From Panagrolaimus kolymaensis (lineage: Eukaryota > Nematoda > Chromadorea > Rhabditida > Panagrolaimidae), in contig JAJQJQ010000049.1 in assembly GCA_028622995.1 (NCBI GenBank), positions 1,550,001 through 1,614,000 of the forward strand: a DNA stretch of 64,000 nt, in the 5' to 3' direction. Shown here piece after piece: positions 24,554 to 36,361 of this stretch (its first letter is position 1; the number at the start of each line of letters is the position of its first letter). Made by a program: the position numbers and the translations under genes. The notes beneath the pieces are model-generated. The model saw nothing but the letters and a program-made list of their open reading frames with translations. It was not told the DNA's origin and ran no database searches.

Positions 24554-25048
24554 ATGGCTGCTATTTCTGCTTCAACTTCAAAACTTATTCTTCGCTCAAA
24601 AATCAACCCAGAATTCCAAATTGAAGTGGATTCCCGAGTTATTGACGCCAGTGCTATTCTCAAAAATGTTTTCGATCACACTGATCTCAGCGATGCCGTG
24701 GATGTGGATATGACTCCTAAACAACTTCAAAACTTCGTTGATTTTCATAATCATTTTGAATCTTCCGATGCCCCAAATGACCCAGAATGGTCGAATCAAT
24801 TTTTCAGCAAAATGGAAGAAAGCGAATTTAAAGATTTTTGTTGGAAAGCCGATTACCTCGATTCTCAAAGATTCCTTGAAGCTGGAGGAGATTTTATTTT
24901 ATTCAAGTTAGAAAATTTGGAAGTCATTGATATTCAAAAATTCTTAAATATCGTGGATGATTACACTCCTGAAGAAAGAAAAGCTATGGAAGACCATCCT
25001 CTTGAATTCTTTACTGGTGTTTCAGTTTCAGCTCAAGATGAACAATAG
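24554..25048 (+). CDS. Skp1-like (SKR family) SCF ubiquitin-ligase adaptor, 164 aa
   Basis: Single exon from ATG at 24554 to TAG. The N-terminal part (about 9-75) reads as the BTB/POZ fold of Skp1. The C-terminal segment LNIVDDYTPEERKAMEDHP (about 135-153) matches the Skp1 dimerisation signature that contacts F-box proteins and the adjoining helices. Skp1 bridges cullin-1 and F-box proteins in SCF ligases; nematodes carry expanded, divergent Skp1-related families. This copy is diverged: the usual WCxxHK end is replaced by LEFFTGVSVSAQDEQ, so it may have altered F-box binding. Length is typical for the family. The intron-less structure suggests a retro-derived or fast-evolving paralogue. It has its own TATA box upstream and AATAAA downstream, so it stands as a single gene. 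Confidence 0.88.
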   Translation: MAAISASTSKLILRSKINPEFQIEVDSRVIDASAILKNVFDHTDLSDAVDVDMTPKQLQNFVDFHNHFESSDAPNDPEWSNQFFSKMEESEFKDFCWKADYLDSQRFLEAGGDFILFKLENLEVIDIQKFLNIVDDYTPEERKAMEDHPLEFFTGVSVSAQDEQ

Positions 25049-25170
25049 CTAGCTTTAAAAAATTTTCATAGATTTATTATTATTTTTATTTTATGACATC
25101 TTTTTTATCCCTATTTTTATTCGTTATTATTATTTTCTTCTTTTGTTATTTATTTACGTTTTTCTCTTAC

Positions 25171-25176
25171 AATAAA
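25171..25176 (+). terminator. Poly(A) signal AATAAA of the Skp1-like gene
   Basis: AATAAA lies 123 bp after the stop codon, followed by a T/G-containing tract. Confidence 0.6.
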
Positions 25177-28100
25177 AGTAAAAATCGTAAAAAGTTTAAA
25201 ATATTTTAAAGTACTCATAAAGATAGATTAGTTTACGCAGCGAAAAAAAAACATAAGTTTGTTAGGAAAATTTTTTATGGCATTTCTGAACTAATAAAGT
25301 TTATTCCAAAAAAACTAAACAAAAATTCTTATAGAATTTTTTTCAGGAAGAAAGTCAAAGTTCAAGTTCAACAGCCAAAGACGATGAAAACAAAATAAAA
25401 ATAAAAGCGCCATCCTTTTTTTAACTTTACCATTTAAAGCTTAAAAACCAACAAAATTTTTTCCGACTTTAGTAAAATGGGATTAAGCTTTGGACAAAAT
25501 GGGAAAAAAATGATTTTGGTTTTATTTCATGGAGCAATTTTTATTGATAGTTATTTTTTCCTCTCCTTTTTTTTAATAGCATCCCATTCTTCTAAAAAAA
25601 GGAAACTATGTGGAAGAATTATATATTTTTTAATTGCCACTGAAATGCCTTTCTCGGAAGTGAAAAAAAAAATAAAAATAAAAGAGGAAAAAGTTTTTTA
25701 TTTTCGTGGATGGATAAAAAAGCTGGCATTGAAAAATGAAGCCAACTTTAAAAGAAGCGAAAATAAAAATTTCTATAAAATGGGTCGTCTCTAAATTTTA
25801 GCATGAAAAAAAGAAGTTTACTGTAATATCTTCCAAAATTAGAAAGATGAAATGTTTTCTTAAAAATTTTTACAATTTATATTCCAAAAAGTTTGAATAA
25901 AGAAAAATATTTGGCTTCGATTTAGAATAAGAAAGATTGGCACTTTAACGGTTTTTCGCAGGTTCGAATTACCAGTATACCGAATTTAAACTCCACAAAA
26001 TTTTTGTGTTATTGAAACAATTATTATGAAAAATTTATTATGGATGAAAGATGTTTATATGGAACTGTCTTTAGTGAAGTTAGAAAGCCAGAACCTAATT
26101 ACGCAAATAAAAATACGAGGGCTGATAGATATGTGTAATGATTCACTCACTTCCTTTCCACCACATATAAGGAGGTCATTTATTTTCCGCATTCCAGTTT
26201 CAAAGAATCCTTCTTCTAACTAATGACATTAAAATAAGAAATTATATTCTCCACCAACGCAAAGCAAAGTCAAATAAGTACAAACATGGAAAATGAAAAA
26301 AAAACACAAAGAAATCAAAAAATATTTTTCCTTAAAGCAAAAAGTCCTGATTTCCAATAAAAAAGAAACGAAAACTTAAATTTAGAAAAAAAGTTATACA
26401 GAATTTTGTTTTCATAAATAAAGACAAAAGTTTACTTTTATGCCAAAAAACAACACATTAAGGAAAATAAAAAGAAGAATGCTTCTACTAAAATAAAAAA
26501 TATAATGGATTTCCAAAAAAAAAACAAAAAACTAAAAAAGCAAGCTTCTTTTTTTCATTCTCCTTCTTCGTCTTCTCCTATTATGCGTCTGCTTGACTTT
26601 TTTAGGGGATGAAATAAAAACCTTTTTTTTCACAAACGACGAGGGCAAAAGGAATTTTATATAAAAAAATATAAATTTTTCTTTTGAAGCTGAAAACCCA
26701 GCTTTTTGGATGCCACATTTTTTAAGCTCCTTCTTTTGTTTCGTTTTTTTATAGTGAAATAATGGAAATGAAAATGAATGAATAAAAATTTAAAAAAAAC
26801 GAAGGCGTTAATTACAGTAAAATCGATTTTATTAATTTTGTTAAATTTAAGACAGAAAAATATTTTAAGCATCGTCCAAGAGCAAATCAATTTTTTTATG
26901 GAAGGCGCCAAATTTATATTTAATTTGCTACTGTGATATCTTTTTGAAAATTTTATTTCGAATTTATTATATAAAAACTTAATTAAAATGTTTGACAGCA
27001 AAATCCCATTATTTCACAAATCAGAAATTCCCAACTTTTATTTTGTATGCAACTTTAAAAATACATAAATTAATTAAATTATCCTTGAAAGTTTAATCAA
27101 TTTGAAACATATATTTTCCAAAATTTGAATAATTTCTTAAACGTGGGAATTTAAAATTTAAAATCTCGACTAAATTAAACAAATAAAATTTATAAAATTT
27201 GTTGTCCATTAAAATTTAGCTTTCTTTTGAAAAATATTTCATTCAAAGTATTTTTTATTTTTAGACACATAAATTTCCGAAAAAAATAGGGATTCGTACT
27301 GGGCCTCAAACTTTATCTTAATTGTTTGAGTTACCATGAGTTTGTATCGTCACAAGTTGATACAAGCCAAAAAAAATTAAGAAAAATGAAAAGTTGAGAC
27401 TTGAGAATTCCTCCCACACTTAAAACTTTACTTATTCAACTTTGAGAAAGAAAGAAAAAGTAAAAAAGTTGAAAAATTAATTTATGTGGAAACACTAGTT
27501 TATTTAGAGCTATGTATTCACTTGTCATCGTCGTCGACACTTCTTCTCACGTCAAATTTTATAAATATAAACTTGAACTCTCGAACTTTCAAAAAAAAGT
27601 TTAACAAGTTTAATTAAATTTTAATCAATCAAATACATTCAAAAAAAATGTTACGGAAATTTCATATTACTGTAGAAAGGAATGGTATTGCTAAATTTTA
27701 TCATACATAACTAAAAGCTGACGATGCACATCTTAAATAATATATATATTTCTCTGGCGTTCTGTTAGTATTGACAATGCATTAAAAAAATGAAAGTTTT
27801 TCTTTGCTCCATTCAAAGCTTTTTTTGTTAACAAACAATCATCTCGCGCTTTTATTTTATTAAAATATATCATTTTTTATAGGCGATTTTCAGTTTCTTT
27901 TATTTAATAAAAAAAATGTTAAATGTCCCGCTTTCATAATTTTTTTCTATAAAAACTAACGTTATCAATCGATAGAATTCGGTTTTTAAAGATTATTAAA
28001 CTTTTTTGTATCCAAGTTTTTTTCTATCTGATCACATCTTTTTCCGTTTTTGCTTTTTTTCTATTAATGCCAAGTGTTTTCTTTCTTTTTTATTTCCTGA

Positions 28101-29757
28101 AAAAAAATCGATTTTGTGTTTGATAAAAAAGAAAAGGAGCGATGCTATAAACATTAAAAAAATATGAAAGAACAACTACTATTTTCTCTCTCAATTTTCA
28201 TTATTCAAAAAGCTCTTGCTGCTGCTGTTGCTTTGAAAGTGCAACCAAACCAAAAAAAGAAAAAAAAAGCGAACACGTTCATTAAAATGAATGTTGCATT
28301 TTTGTTTTTTTGTTTCATTCCTCTGTGTGTGTATGTTTTTTCACTATCTCTATTTCTCCTCAGTTGTTTTTTTATATAGATAGACATTAACTTTGCCGCC
28401 ACCGCTGCTTTTCTTCCTTCACGTTTACTTTATTTTTTTCTTCTGCTTTCAATCATTTTTTCTTTTCTTTCTCTTTTCTTTCATTGCCAACCACAGCCCG
28501 CCACTGAATGAATGCATGCAACAAACACACACTTTTTCTTAACTTTGATAGTTAGTTTTTTTCCTTCACTTTAAAAAAAAAAGACGGAAAAATAATATTT
28601 GGAAGCATTGTATTAATGTCAATTTTATTTTTTCTTTCTTCTTGTTTTGCCATTTTTCAAACTGCAAATGATGATAGATTTTTTGATTTGAAAAGCAAAG
28701 AAAAAGGTTTTTTTGATATTTTGCGCCCGTAGAGTTTAGTGACTGTTTTCACGCCGCGTTTTTTAAATTTTTTTTCTTCATATTTGACCGAACTTTATAA
28801 AATCAAAAGTTTAACTTTCTTCTTATCCCATTTATTGCGGCGCACCACCATCTGCTAAAAAGACGGACAAAGAAAAATTCAAAAATGGGTTTTTTCTTTA
28901 TTTTCGTTTGCCACAGTAACCCTTTGATTTGCCAGTGTTGTAACTTTTTTGTTTGAAATCGCCCATTTTTTTTCGATGTCGTACTTAATATTTTTGTGTT
29001 TGTAATTTATGGCAGCGCTTGAATAAGAAGAAAAGAGAGAAGAATAAACCATCCCAAACAATGATCCGTGGTGAAGTTCCATGATTTATATATTTTCTTG
29101 GAGATTCAATGGCAAATTTTGTAATAAAATTTTTTTTTCAACTTTTTTTGTTGCTAAGCAAATTTTTGATTTCCCATCATTAATCTTAGCCCTTCTTTTG
29201 AAATTTTGTTTGTTCCAGATCTTATTATTTTTTTTATATAAAAAAAGCCGATTTTATTCTTCATTTTTTTTTATAGGAAAAATATTGTTTTTTGTTTTCT
29301 TTTGCCTTTTTGGGAATGTCTAGAAAACAGTGAATCACCATTCGCGATGCTCAATGTTGAATGTTCTATTTTTTTTTCTTAGTTGACTACCAAATGAAAC
29401 GTAGAATATAATTGTATAATAATTTTGGCCAAAAATTTCCTAAAATGATTTAATTTAATTCCAAAAAATTGAAGCCTCCGAGTTTCTTATCATTTGCCAA
29501 AAAAAAGATACTGATTACGAATTTTGACAGTTCGAAATTTTCTTTACAACGACAAATTTTATCGGTTCATTTTTCTTAGATAAAAAAACATTCTCAAACA
29601 AAATACCTATTTGACTTTCCATTCAACTTTGAGACCCTTTATTTAAATTTTGCTTTTTAGAAGTTTTTTAAACTCCGATCATTTTTGCTTTTTTGCGCGA
29701 TTTTTGGCCTTCCATTTGCTCACCATATTTTTTTTATAACCTTTCCTTATTTTTGCA
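25177..29757. other. Intergenic, AT-rich, no gene recognised
   Basis: A 4.6 kb stretch. The 105-codon frame at 25477 and the 114-codon frame at 26657 (minus) are Lys/Phe-rich, lack family resemblance and have no splice or promoter context. A GGTTCGAATTACC stretch near 25963 resembles a tRNA T-arm, but no matching acceptor or anticodon arms were found. A TTTTGCAG acceptor ends the region at 29758. Confidence 0.5.
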
Positions 29758-29823
29758 GACTATCCCATTTTTTTCTTCTTCTATTGGCCCCAAAAACCTT
29801 TGCCAAAATCAACCACCGCAATC

Positions 29824-32800
29824 ATGTTTGATAGCGAAGATGAAGAACTTTACACTATGACTCCTTCAACTTCATGGGAACCTCTTGGGCCTGGACCATC
29901 AAGGAATTCATCATTTGGTGTTGGTCGATCACAACATCCTTCATTTTCATCTGGTCGATCAGCTCCTTCAACTTCTTTTGATAATTATTCTGGAAATATC
30001 AACAATCATCAAAATCCCCGTGAACGAAATAATTCCTCTTCAACCCACCATTCGTTAAGCTCGTCATCCCTTGGTTATGCAACTCAAAGCAACGGAAATA
30101 GCAACGGCAATCGAAGAGGATTTTATTCTCCCCCAACATCTTCAATTTCAATTAATACTAATATTCCATCCAATGGATTTATTTCTCCAAGCAGTCCTCG
30201 TTCTGGAAGTAGTGTCGTCAATGGATTTCATTCTCCTGTTTCCGTTAGCAGCCTTTATATCGATGATGAAGATTTTGATCCATTTTATGATTATCCTGAT
30301 GAAAAAATTTATACAGGTATCGCCCTCACATCTGAATTAACTCGAAAAGAAGATTCAAAATTTTCTTTTTATATATTTTGCCAAGAAACAATTGACATTC
30401 ATGGAGTTCCTCGACATCTCACAACTCCACCACCTAAAATTACTCTAAATAAATTGTCAAGGTGGAGAAGAAAATTTGAATTAGAATTTGGCAAAATTAT
30501 TTTATTTATTTTCGACCACGAAGATAATGTGTTGGTTTTTAAAAAAGGTCCTTCTGATTCAATTCCAGTTGACGTGGTTAATAATCATTATTGCGTAAGT
30601 TTTTTTAAACAATAATTTGGATCAAAAAATTTGTGTTTATCCGAAACTTTTGATTTGAATAAAAAATTAGGGGAAATTATATTTTTTGAAAAGTTAAAAT
30701 CAAAGAAATTTTCACGAACCTTTTTTTGAGCTGACGATTTTACTTTTCAACAAAAGAAATCTGTGTTGAGATCAAAAACTTTTTTAGTTTTCATAATTTC
30801 AAACATCCAAAAATAACTAAAATTTTAAGTTTAATTTAACACTCAAAAATTTTGGTTGAGAAACAAAAAATTTTCTTTTAAAAATTTGAAAAGTAAATAA
30901 ATAATTTTCTTTTCTTTTTTTTTCAGTTCAAAGCTTGCTGTGTCTTTAATGAAACCCTTGATTGGGTTCATACTCATGAATTTGGTTCCATCAAATTAAA
31001 GACCCCTTTGGAAGATCTTCATTTTGACCTTGTTTATGAAGGATTAATTGAATTTGATGATCCAGCAACCATTCGAAGAATTAAATCATTTACGGTTTAT
31101 AAAATTTTATCCGTCGCCACTGAACAAACATTAACTTTTTCTGCGGTAAGAAATTTATAAATTATTTTTAAACTAAAAAACTAATTTTTTTGGATTTTTT
31201 TATAGCCATGGTCTCGATTAAATCCCGATGTAAATTTGGATTTAAATGAAGAGGATGCGCCTGAATCTCAACCAGTTATTGGAAATAAATCTGGATTCAG
31301 ATATAATAATAATGGAATAATTCATCTTAAAACTCATTATAAAGATGCAATAGAAAATGATATAATAATTTGTTTTGAACGTGAACGGGAATTTCCTATT
31401 GGCTCAATATTTTCAATGGATTATATTCCACATCCCACTGGAAAATATTATGCCATTACTGAAGCATATCGATTATGTGAAACTCTTGAAACTATTGAAG
31501 TTGAAAATGGTTTTTATATTGTAAGTTTAATAAATTCTTAAATTACCGAATTAATTTTCGTTAAAAGACATTTTTTATGTTAAATGAAAAGAGTCTTGAA
31601 TGGAAAATTTTCCAAAACATTTTACATTTTTGAAGGAAAAACTGTTAACTATTTTTTACGCTAATAATTTCCTTTTTTTTTAGTTCACAATCGAGCTTGA
31701 TGTATCCCATCATGAAAAGGGTTTCTTTTATCATGAAACTCTTGGAATGATTGCTGATTCTCGTGGTTGCTTACGATATTTACCATATGCTCATAATCGG
31801 GAAATAGAAAATCCTGAAACTCGTGAACGTGAAAGGGATGATATTTTTACGGTTCGAGTTTGTGCAACCCCGAATGAATTAGCTAAATTTGATATTTATG
31901 AATTAACGGAAGAAACTATAGAAAAAACTAAAAAATATGAACCCAAATTACTTTCGACTTATGGATTTTTAATTAATTGTGAAACTGGCAGACTTTATTG
32001 TAAAGATTATCCAAGCATCCAATTATTTATTGATGAAACAGAATTGCCTAAATTCGATATGGGAGATTTTGTGACAGGGAAATTTAATAGAAGAGATATT
32101 GATGATCCTTATGATAATAATTATATTTCTGTTAAAGTGGAGCACTCGAGTTCTGCAAAGTTAAAATGTTTGAAAATTCAAGAAAATTATGGAGTTGTAA
32201 GTCCTTTTTTTTATTAAAACTTCTTTTTTTTTAAGAGTTTTGAATATTTTTTTTATTTACTCAAAATTTATAAAACGAAAAACAAAATTATCGGGATAAA
32301 ATTTGCGTAAATGCACTTTAGCTCTGCTTTTTTTTAATTTGAAACGATTTTTATTAATATAAAAAAATATTTACGAAAACCAACGCAATTTTTTTTTCAA
32401 AACTTTTAGCGCCAATTTTTTTGTGTTAGAACTTTTTGAATATCAGCCTCGACTTTGCTTTTAAAACATTTAATTTAAGATTCATGAGTCATGACTAATA
32501 TTCCTTATTATTTTTTTTCAGTTTGTGTTCCATGGTTCATTAATAAAATATGAAGCGCCCAAATCTAAAGCATATTTAAAAAAGAAAAGAATTGAACAAG
32601 TGATTGAACCAGATTTTCCAGAATATAATTTTTATTTCCAAGGTTTTTTGGATTCCATGGATTCGGGTTTAATCGCCGGCTATAAAATTGATCCAGAAAC
32701 AACAAAAGTAAATATGCATATGATTATTGCTGAAACCAATTTGGATCCCAATCGACAAACTGCATTTAAATATGTTTGCAAATTTTTGAGCAATAATGCT

Positions 32801-33719
32801 TTGGATGTAAGTTTTATAAAATTAAAAGAAATCAAAAAATTAAAAATATTTATTAATTTTAGATTCATAAAAATACAGTTTTGGCTAAACACGTAGCAAA
32901 AAGATTGAATATATTTGAAAATGCTCAAGATGAAGATGAATTCTTTGATGCTCGATGTGAAAGCCCCACTCAATGGGAAGATTGCCAATCGGATTGGCCT
33001 GAGGAAGGTTTCCACAAATGGGGTTATGATGATGATGACTTTGAAGGGGAATATCCAAATAATGATGAGGTAAATATTTTAATTTTTTATTTAAAAAATT
33101 ATTTGGTTAAACAAAAATTTTGGTTCGATAAAGAAAAATCAAAAAAATTTCTAATTTCAAAAAATAGGCGGCGAAGTAAAAAACCTTGCAAGTTTCTTAA
33201 ATTTTTCATTTCCAGCCTGGTCCAAGTAGCAGCAGCGGATGTTGCAGCAAAAAGAAGCAAAATCGAAAAGCTTTAGCTGCTGAAGGAGCTCGTCGGCTTA
33301 GTGAATATAATAATAATCACCATCAAATTCATCAAAATAACCACCGTCGTCAAAGTTTTGATGAAGAAATTTCAAATCCAATTCCACGAATTCATCAAAA
33401 CCAGCATCGCCAAAGTTTTGATGAAGATGTGGCCCCAATTTCGACCCCAGTTCCACCACTTCCAATTATTGAGCCACCTACTCGCCCGGCTGAGCCTCCA
33501 CTTGGAAAACTTAGGTATCGAAATGTAATTCTTTATTTACCAAATCGTGAAATTGAATCAATTCAAAATGTTGCGATGGCCCTTAATTCAATTGAAGATT
33601 TGCTTCATCGAATGCCACCACCGCAAAGAAGAAATAATTCTGAAGTAAAAATGAGCAGAAATCAAGCCTATGCTCCAGAAATAGATCAAATTGCTAAATT
33701 TTTTGGGATCAAAAAATAA
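29824..33719 (+). CDS. Unrecognised 937-aa protein, seven exons, all introns phase 0
   Basis: Exons are 29824-30594, 30927-31145, 31206-31520, 31684-32196, 32522-32806, 32863-33069 and 33216-33719. Every intron begins GTAA and ends AG, and each exon is a whole number of codons. The first 150 residues are Ser/Asn-rich and disordered, opening with an acidic MFDSEDEE; then about 600 residues of mixed, globular-looking sequence; then an acidic stretch (YDDDDFEGEYPNNDE), a CC/basic cluster, and two copies of a HQNxHRxQSFDE unit before a Pro-rich linker and a conserved-looking end. No signal peptide or TM segment is seen. Recurrent patterns such as YGFLIN...GRLYC...GDFVTGKF hint at repeated beta-rich (OB-like) modules, but this is guesswork. 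An acceptor TTTTGCAG at 29758 could be a trans-splice site or belong to an upstream noncoding exon. I do not recognise the family. Confidence 0.9.
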
Positions 33720-34050
33720 ATCAGTCTTCTTTTTTTTTTACAGAATTTGTTTTTAATTTTTTGTAATTTAATTAATTCTTTAGTTTTGATATTTTTTTAT
33801 TTCAGATTTCAGAAAAAAAAATGTTTCTTAATTTTATGCGTTATTTTTTGTTTAAAAAAATTTAGTTTATTTTTTTGCTTTTATTTCTTCTTTTTTTTAA
33901 TTCGAAGTTAAAGAAATTATTATTTTAGTACTTTTCCATCGCCTTTTTTTCTCTTGTGCAAGTTTTTATTTTTTTGCGAATTTTCTTTTGTCACCGGTGT
34001 GTGTCATTTATAAACGTGTTAATATTGTCTTGCCTTTTTTGTATTTTTTA

Positions 34051-34062
34051 AATAAATTTATT
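34051..34062. terminator. Palindromic poly(A) signal AATAAATTTATT between convergent genes
   Basis: This 12-bp perfect palindrome gives AATAAA on both strands. It lies 331 bp past the stop of the 937-aa gene (+) and 193 bp past the stop of the esterase gene (-). No other TTTATT occurs between it and the esterase stop, so it is the nearest canonical signal for the minus-strand gene. Confidence 0.6.
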
Positions 34063-34255
34063 TAACAACAATAATAAAAAAATCTTTGACTAGAAAATTT
34101 AAAACAATTTTTTTCTTTCTTTTTTTCACATAGAAAAAAGAATAAAATTATTTTGTTTTTTTGAATGGCACAATATTTTCCTTATTTTTTTCCTTCATAA
34201 AAAATTTAAACCCGATTTCACTATTTTTTTCTTCACTTAAAATATTTTTGATTGA

Positions 34256-36302
34256 TTAACATTTTTTGTGTATAGTTTTTTCATTAATAAATCCAGCAAT
34301 ATCTTCCAAAATTCTTCTGCGCTGTTTACTTTTAGGCATATTTAATATTCCATGAAATGCTGCTTCATAATGATACCAATGAACGGGAACTTTATGAGAT
34401 TCTAATTTTTTACCATATAATATTCCTTCATCTCGAAGGATATCCACTCCCGCAGTTATTATCATAGCTTCAGGTAAACCTTCTAAATCCTTTCCAAATA
34501 TGGGATTGAGATCGGGATTCATTGCATATTGAGCAAATAAAGGTGCTAAAGTTGAATCCGGCGATGGTGGAATTGGAGGATCATAGAGTTCTTTGGGTCG
34601 AAAAGCTAAAGGCAAAATGGAATGATCGGTGACCGATTGATATTCTTTAGAATTTCGAATTTCACTGAAAAAAAATATTAAAATTAATAAATAAATACTT
34701 ATTTAAAGATTTATAGATTTATATTTCAAAACGCTAAAAAGCTATGGTTTTTTTATATCAAAAATTTCTTTACCTTGGGATATGTTTATTTCGTGTTAAA
34801 ATTTTAACATTTTTCTTATTTGCTTCTATTCCCAAATACATTAAAACCATTCTTGCAAAAACAGTGGGATTAAGTAGCCCAGCACCTTTATACATTCTTT
34901 CATAATATTGATAACTTGGAGATTGAAAATCTGTGACATTTGTGACAGGATAAATTAAAATTTGGCTTTGAATGTAATGGCTTAATCCAGATCGATGTAA
35001 TCTTTGACAAGTCACGGTGGATAAATTGCCCCCAGCTGAATCACCCATAATATGAATTTTAGTTGGATCAATTTGTAAATGTTTGTGACTAAAAAATAAA
35101 AATTAAGAAATACACTTTTTTAGCAAATTAAATTTGCTTACTCTTCTTCATAAATTTTTCTAACAACTTTTTCACATTCAATCAAAGGTGCAGGAAATGT
35201 CACTTCTGGAGCAAGATCGTAATCGATTGCGCAAATAGTTATGCCGGTTTTGGAAATTAGGTTAAATATTGGGCCATCGTAATAATCTACAAGAAAAAAA
35301 GTTAGTTAAATTAGAAAAAGTAATTTTTGGAGTCATAGCAGAAGAAATTGCAAAAAAGCAAGCAAGCGACAAAGCAAGGGAAATCTTTTAACTAAAAAAT
35401 TTATAACATAGAATCTTCAGGCGAAAAAATTTTATTTTGTGGTCAAACTCGCTTTAACAAAATTTATTTTATGGTAATAGAAAAAAGGGAAGCAAAATTA
35501 CAAAAAAAAAGCAAATACTTACATTATTTTTTTTAAATTCATTTTTTATTTATTCTTGAAAAGTTGTTGTGGGTCTTAAAATTAAATTATTTTCTAGCAA
35601 CAAAAAAACTTTACTAACAAAAACAACAGAGTTGCAAAAAGCTTAAATATAATAAGCAACAAAAGCAAAATAAAAGCTTTATTTATAAATAATATTTACC
35701 TGGTCTCATTAAACACCATCCGCCTCCATGAATAAAAACCACCAAACCATTACTCTTTTTCATGGTAGCATCGGGATAATAAATTCGACATTTAACTCCA
35801 TCAATTTCACGCTTTTCTATTTTACACCATTTTGGGCAGCGAGCTTTAAAATTATATGGAAGTCCAACGATGAAACGAGAAAAATAATTTTTCATTTTTG
35901 GACCAATTAAAACTTCAACTAAATCGCCCTGAAAAAAAGAGGATAATTATTTAAAAAGTTTTTCGGGTAAAGATTTCTTTTATAAATTATAATTTTGGGT
36001 TTTTAGAATATTGTTGTCTGACACAAAATTTTCTCTAAATAAAACTTTAAATTTTTATTTTTGCAACGATGTTTCATAATTTTAAGAGTAATCGTTGTCA
36101 GACCAAAAATTTTTTCTCAGAAAGAAATTATTATTTTTAACTATTAAAAATTGCTTACCACATATTCATTTGATAATCGAATTAAAAATTCAAACATTTG
36201 TATTTTTTGTCTATCACATATTTGAGGCGGTAATGGTATATGTAAAGCTAAGACAAAAACAAAAATAAATGCTATTATTGCAAATATTATTGCTATTGAC
36301 AT
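34256..36302 (-). CDS. Arylacetamide deacetylase-like (AADAC/HSL family) esterase, 413 aa
   Basis: Minus-strand exons are 36302-36159, 35928-35700, 35286-35142, 35088-34774 and 34664-34256; splicing closes the frame exactly. Residues 3-21 form an N-terminal signal anchor, as in AADAC, a type II membrane protein facing the ER lumen. The alpha/beta-hydrolase core has the oxyanion motif HGGGW at 115-119, the nucleophile elbow GDSAG at 188-192 (Ser 190), catalytic Asp 352 in VDILRDEG and His 382 in AAFHG. All three catalytic residues are present, and the C-terminal third matches the family closely. The likely role is hydrolysis of lipid or xenobiotic esters and amides in the ER. The frame stays open 57 bp upstream of the chosen ATG to a splice acceptor at 36360, so either trans-splicing occurs there or an upstream coding exon was missed. 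It converges on the 937-aa gene. Confidence 0.93.
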
Positions 36303-36361
36303 CGCTGATATTGCAACCACCTCTTCACCGGTTGTCGAAGGGCTTGTATCAAGACCAAGCT

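Noticed and set aside
25477..25794. 105-codon frame starting MGLSFGQNGKK
   Set aside because: Lys/Phe-rich without domain, splice or promoter support; typical of chance frames in this AT-rich DNA.
25940..26000. GGTTCGAATTACC resembling a tRNA T-arm
   Set aside because: No pairing acceptor stem, D-arm or anticodon arm could be placed around it.
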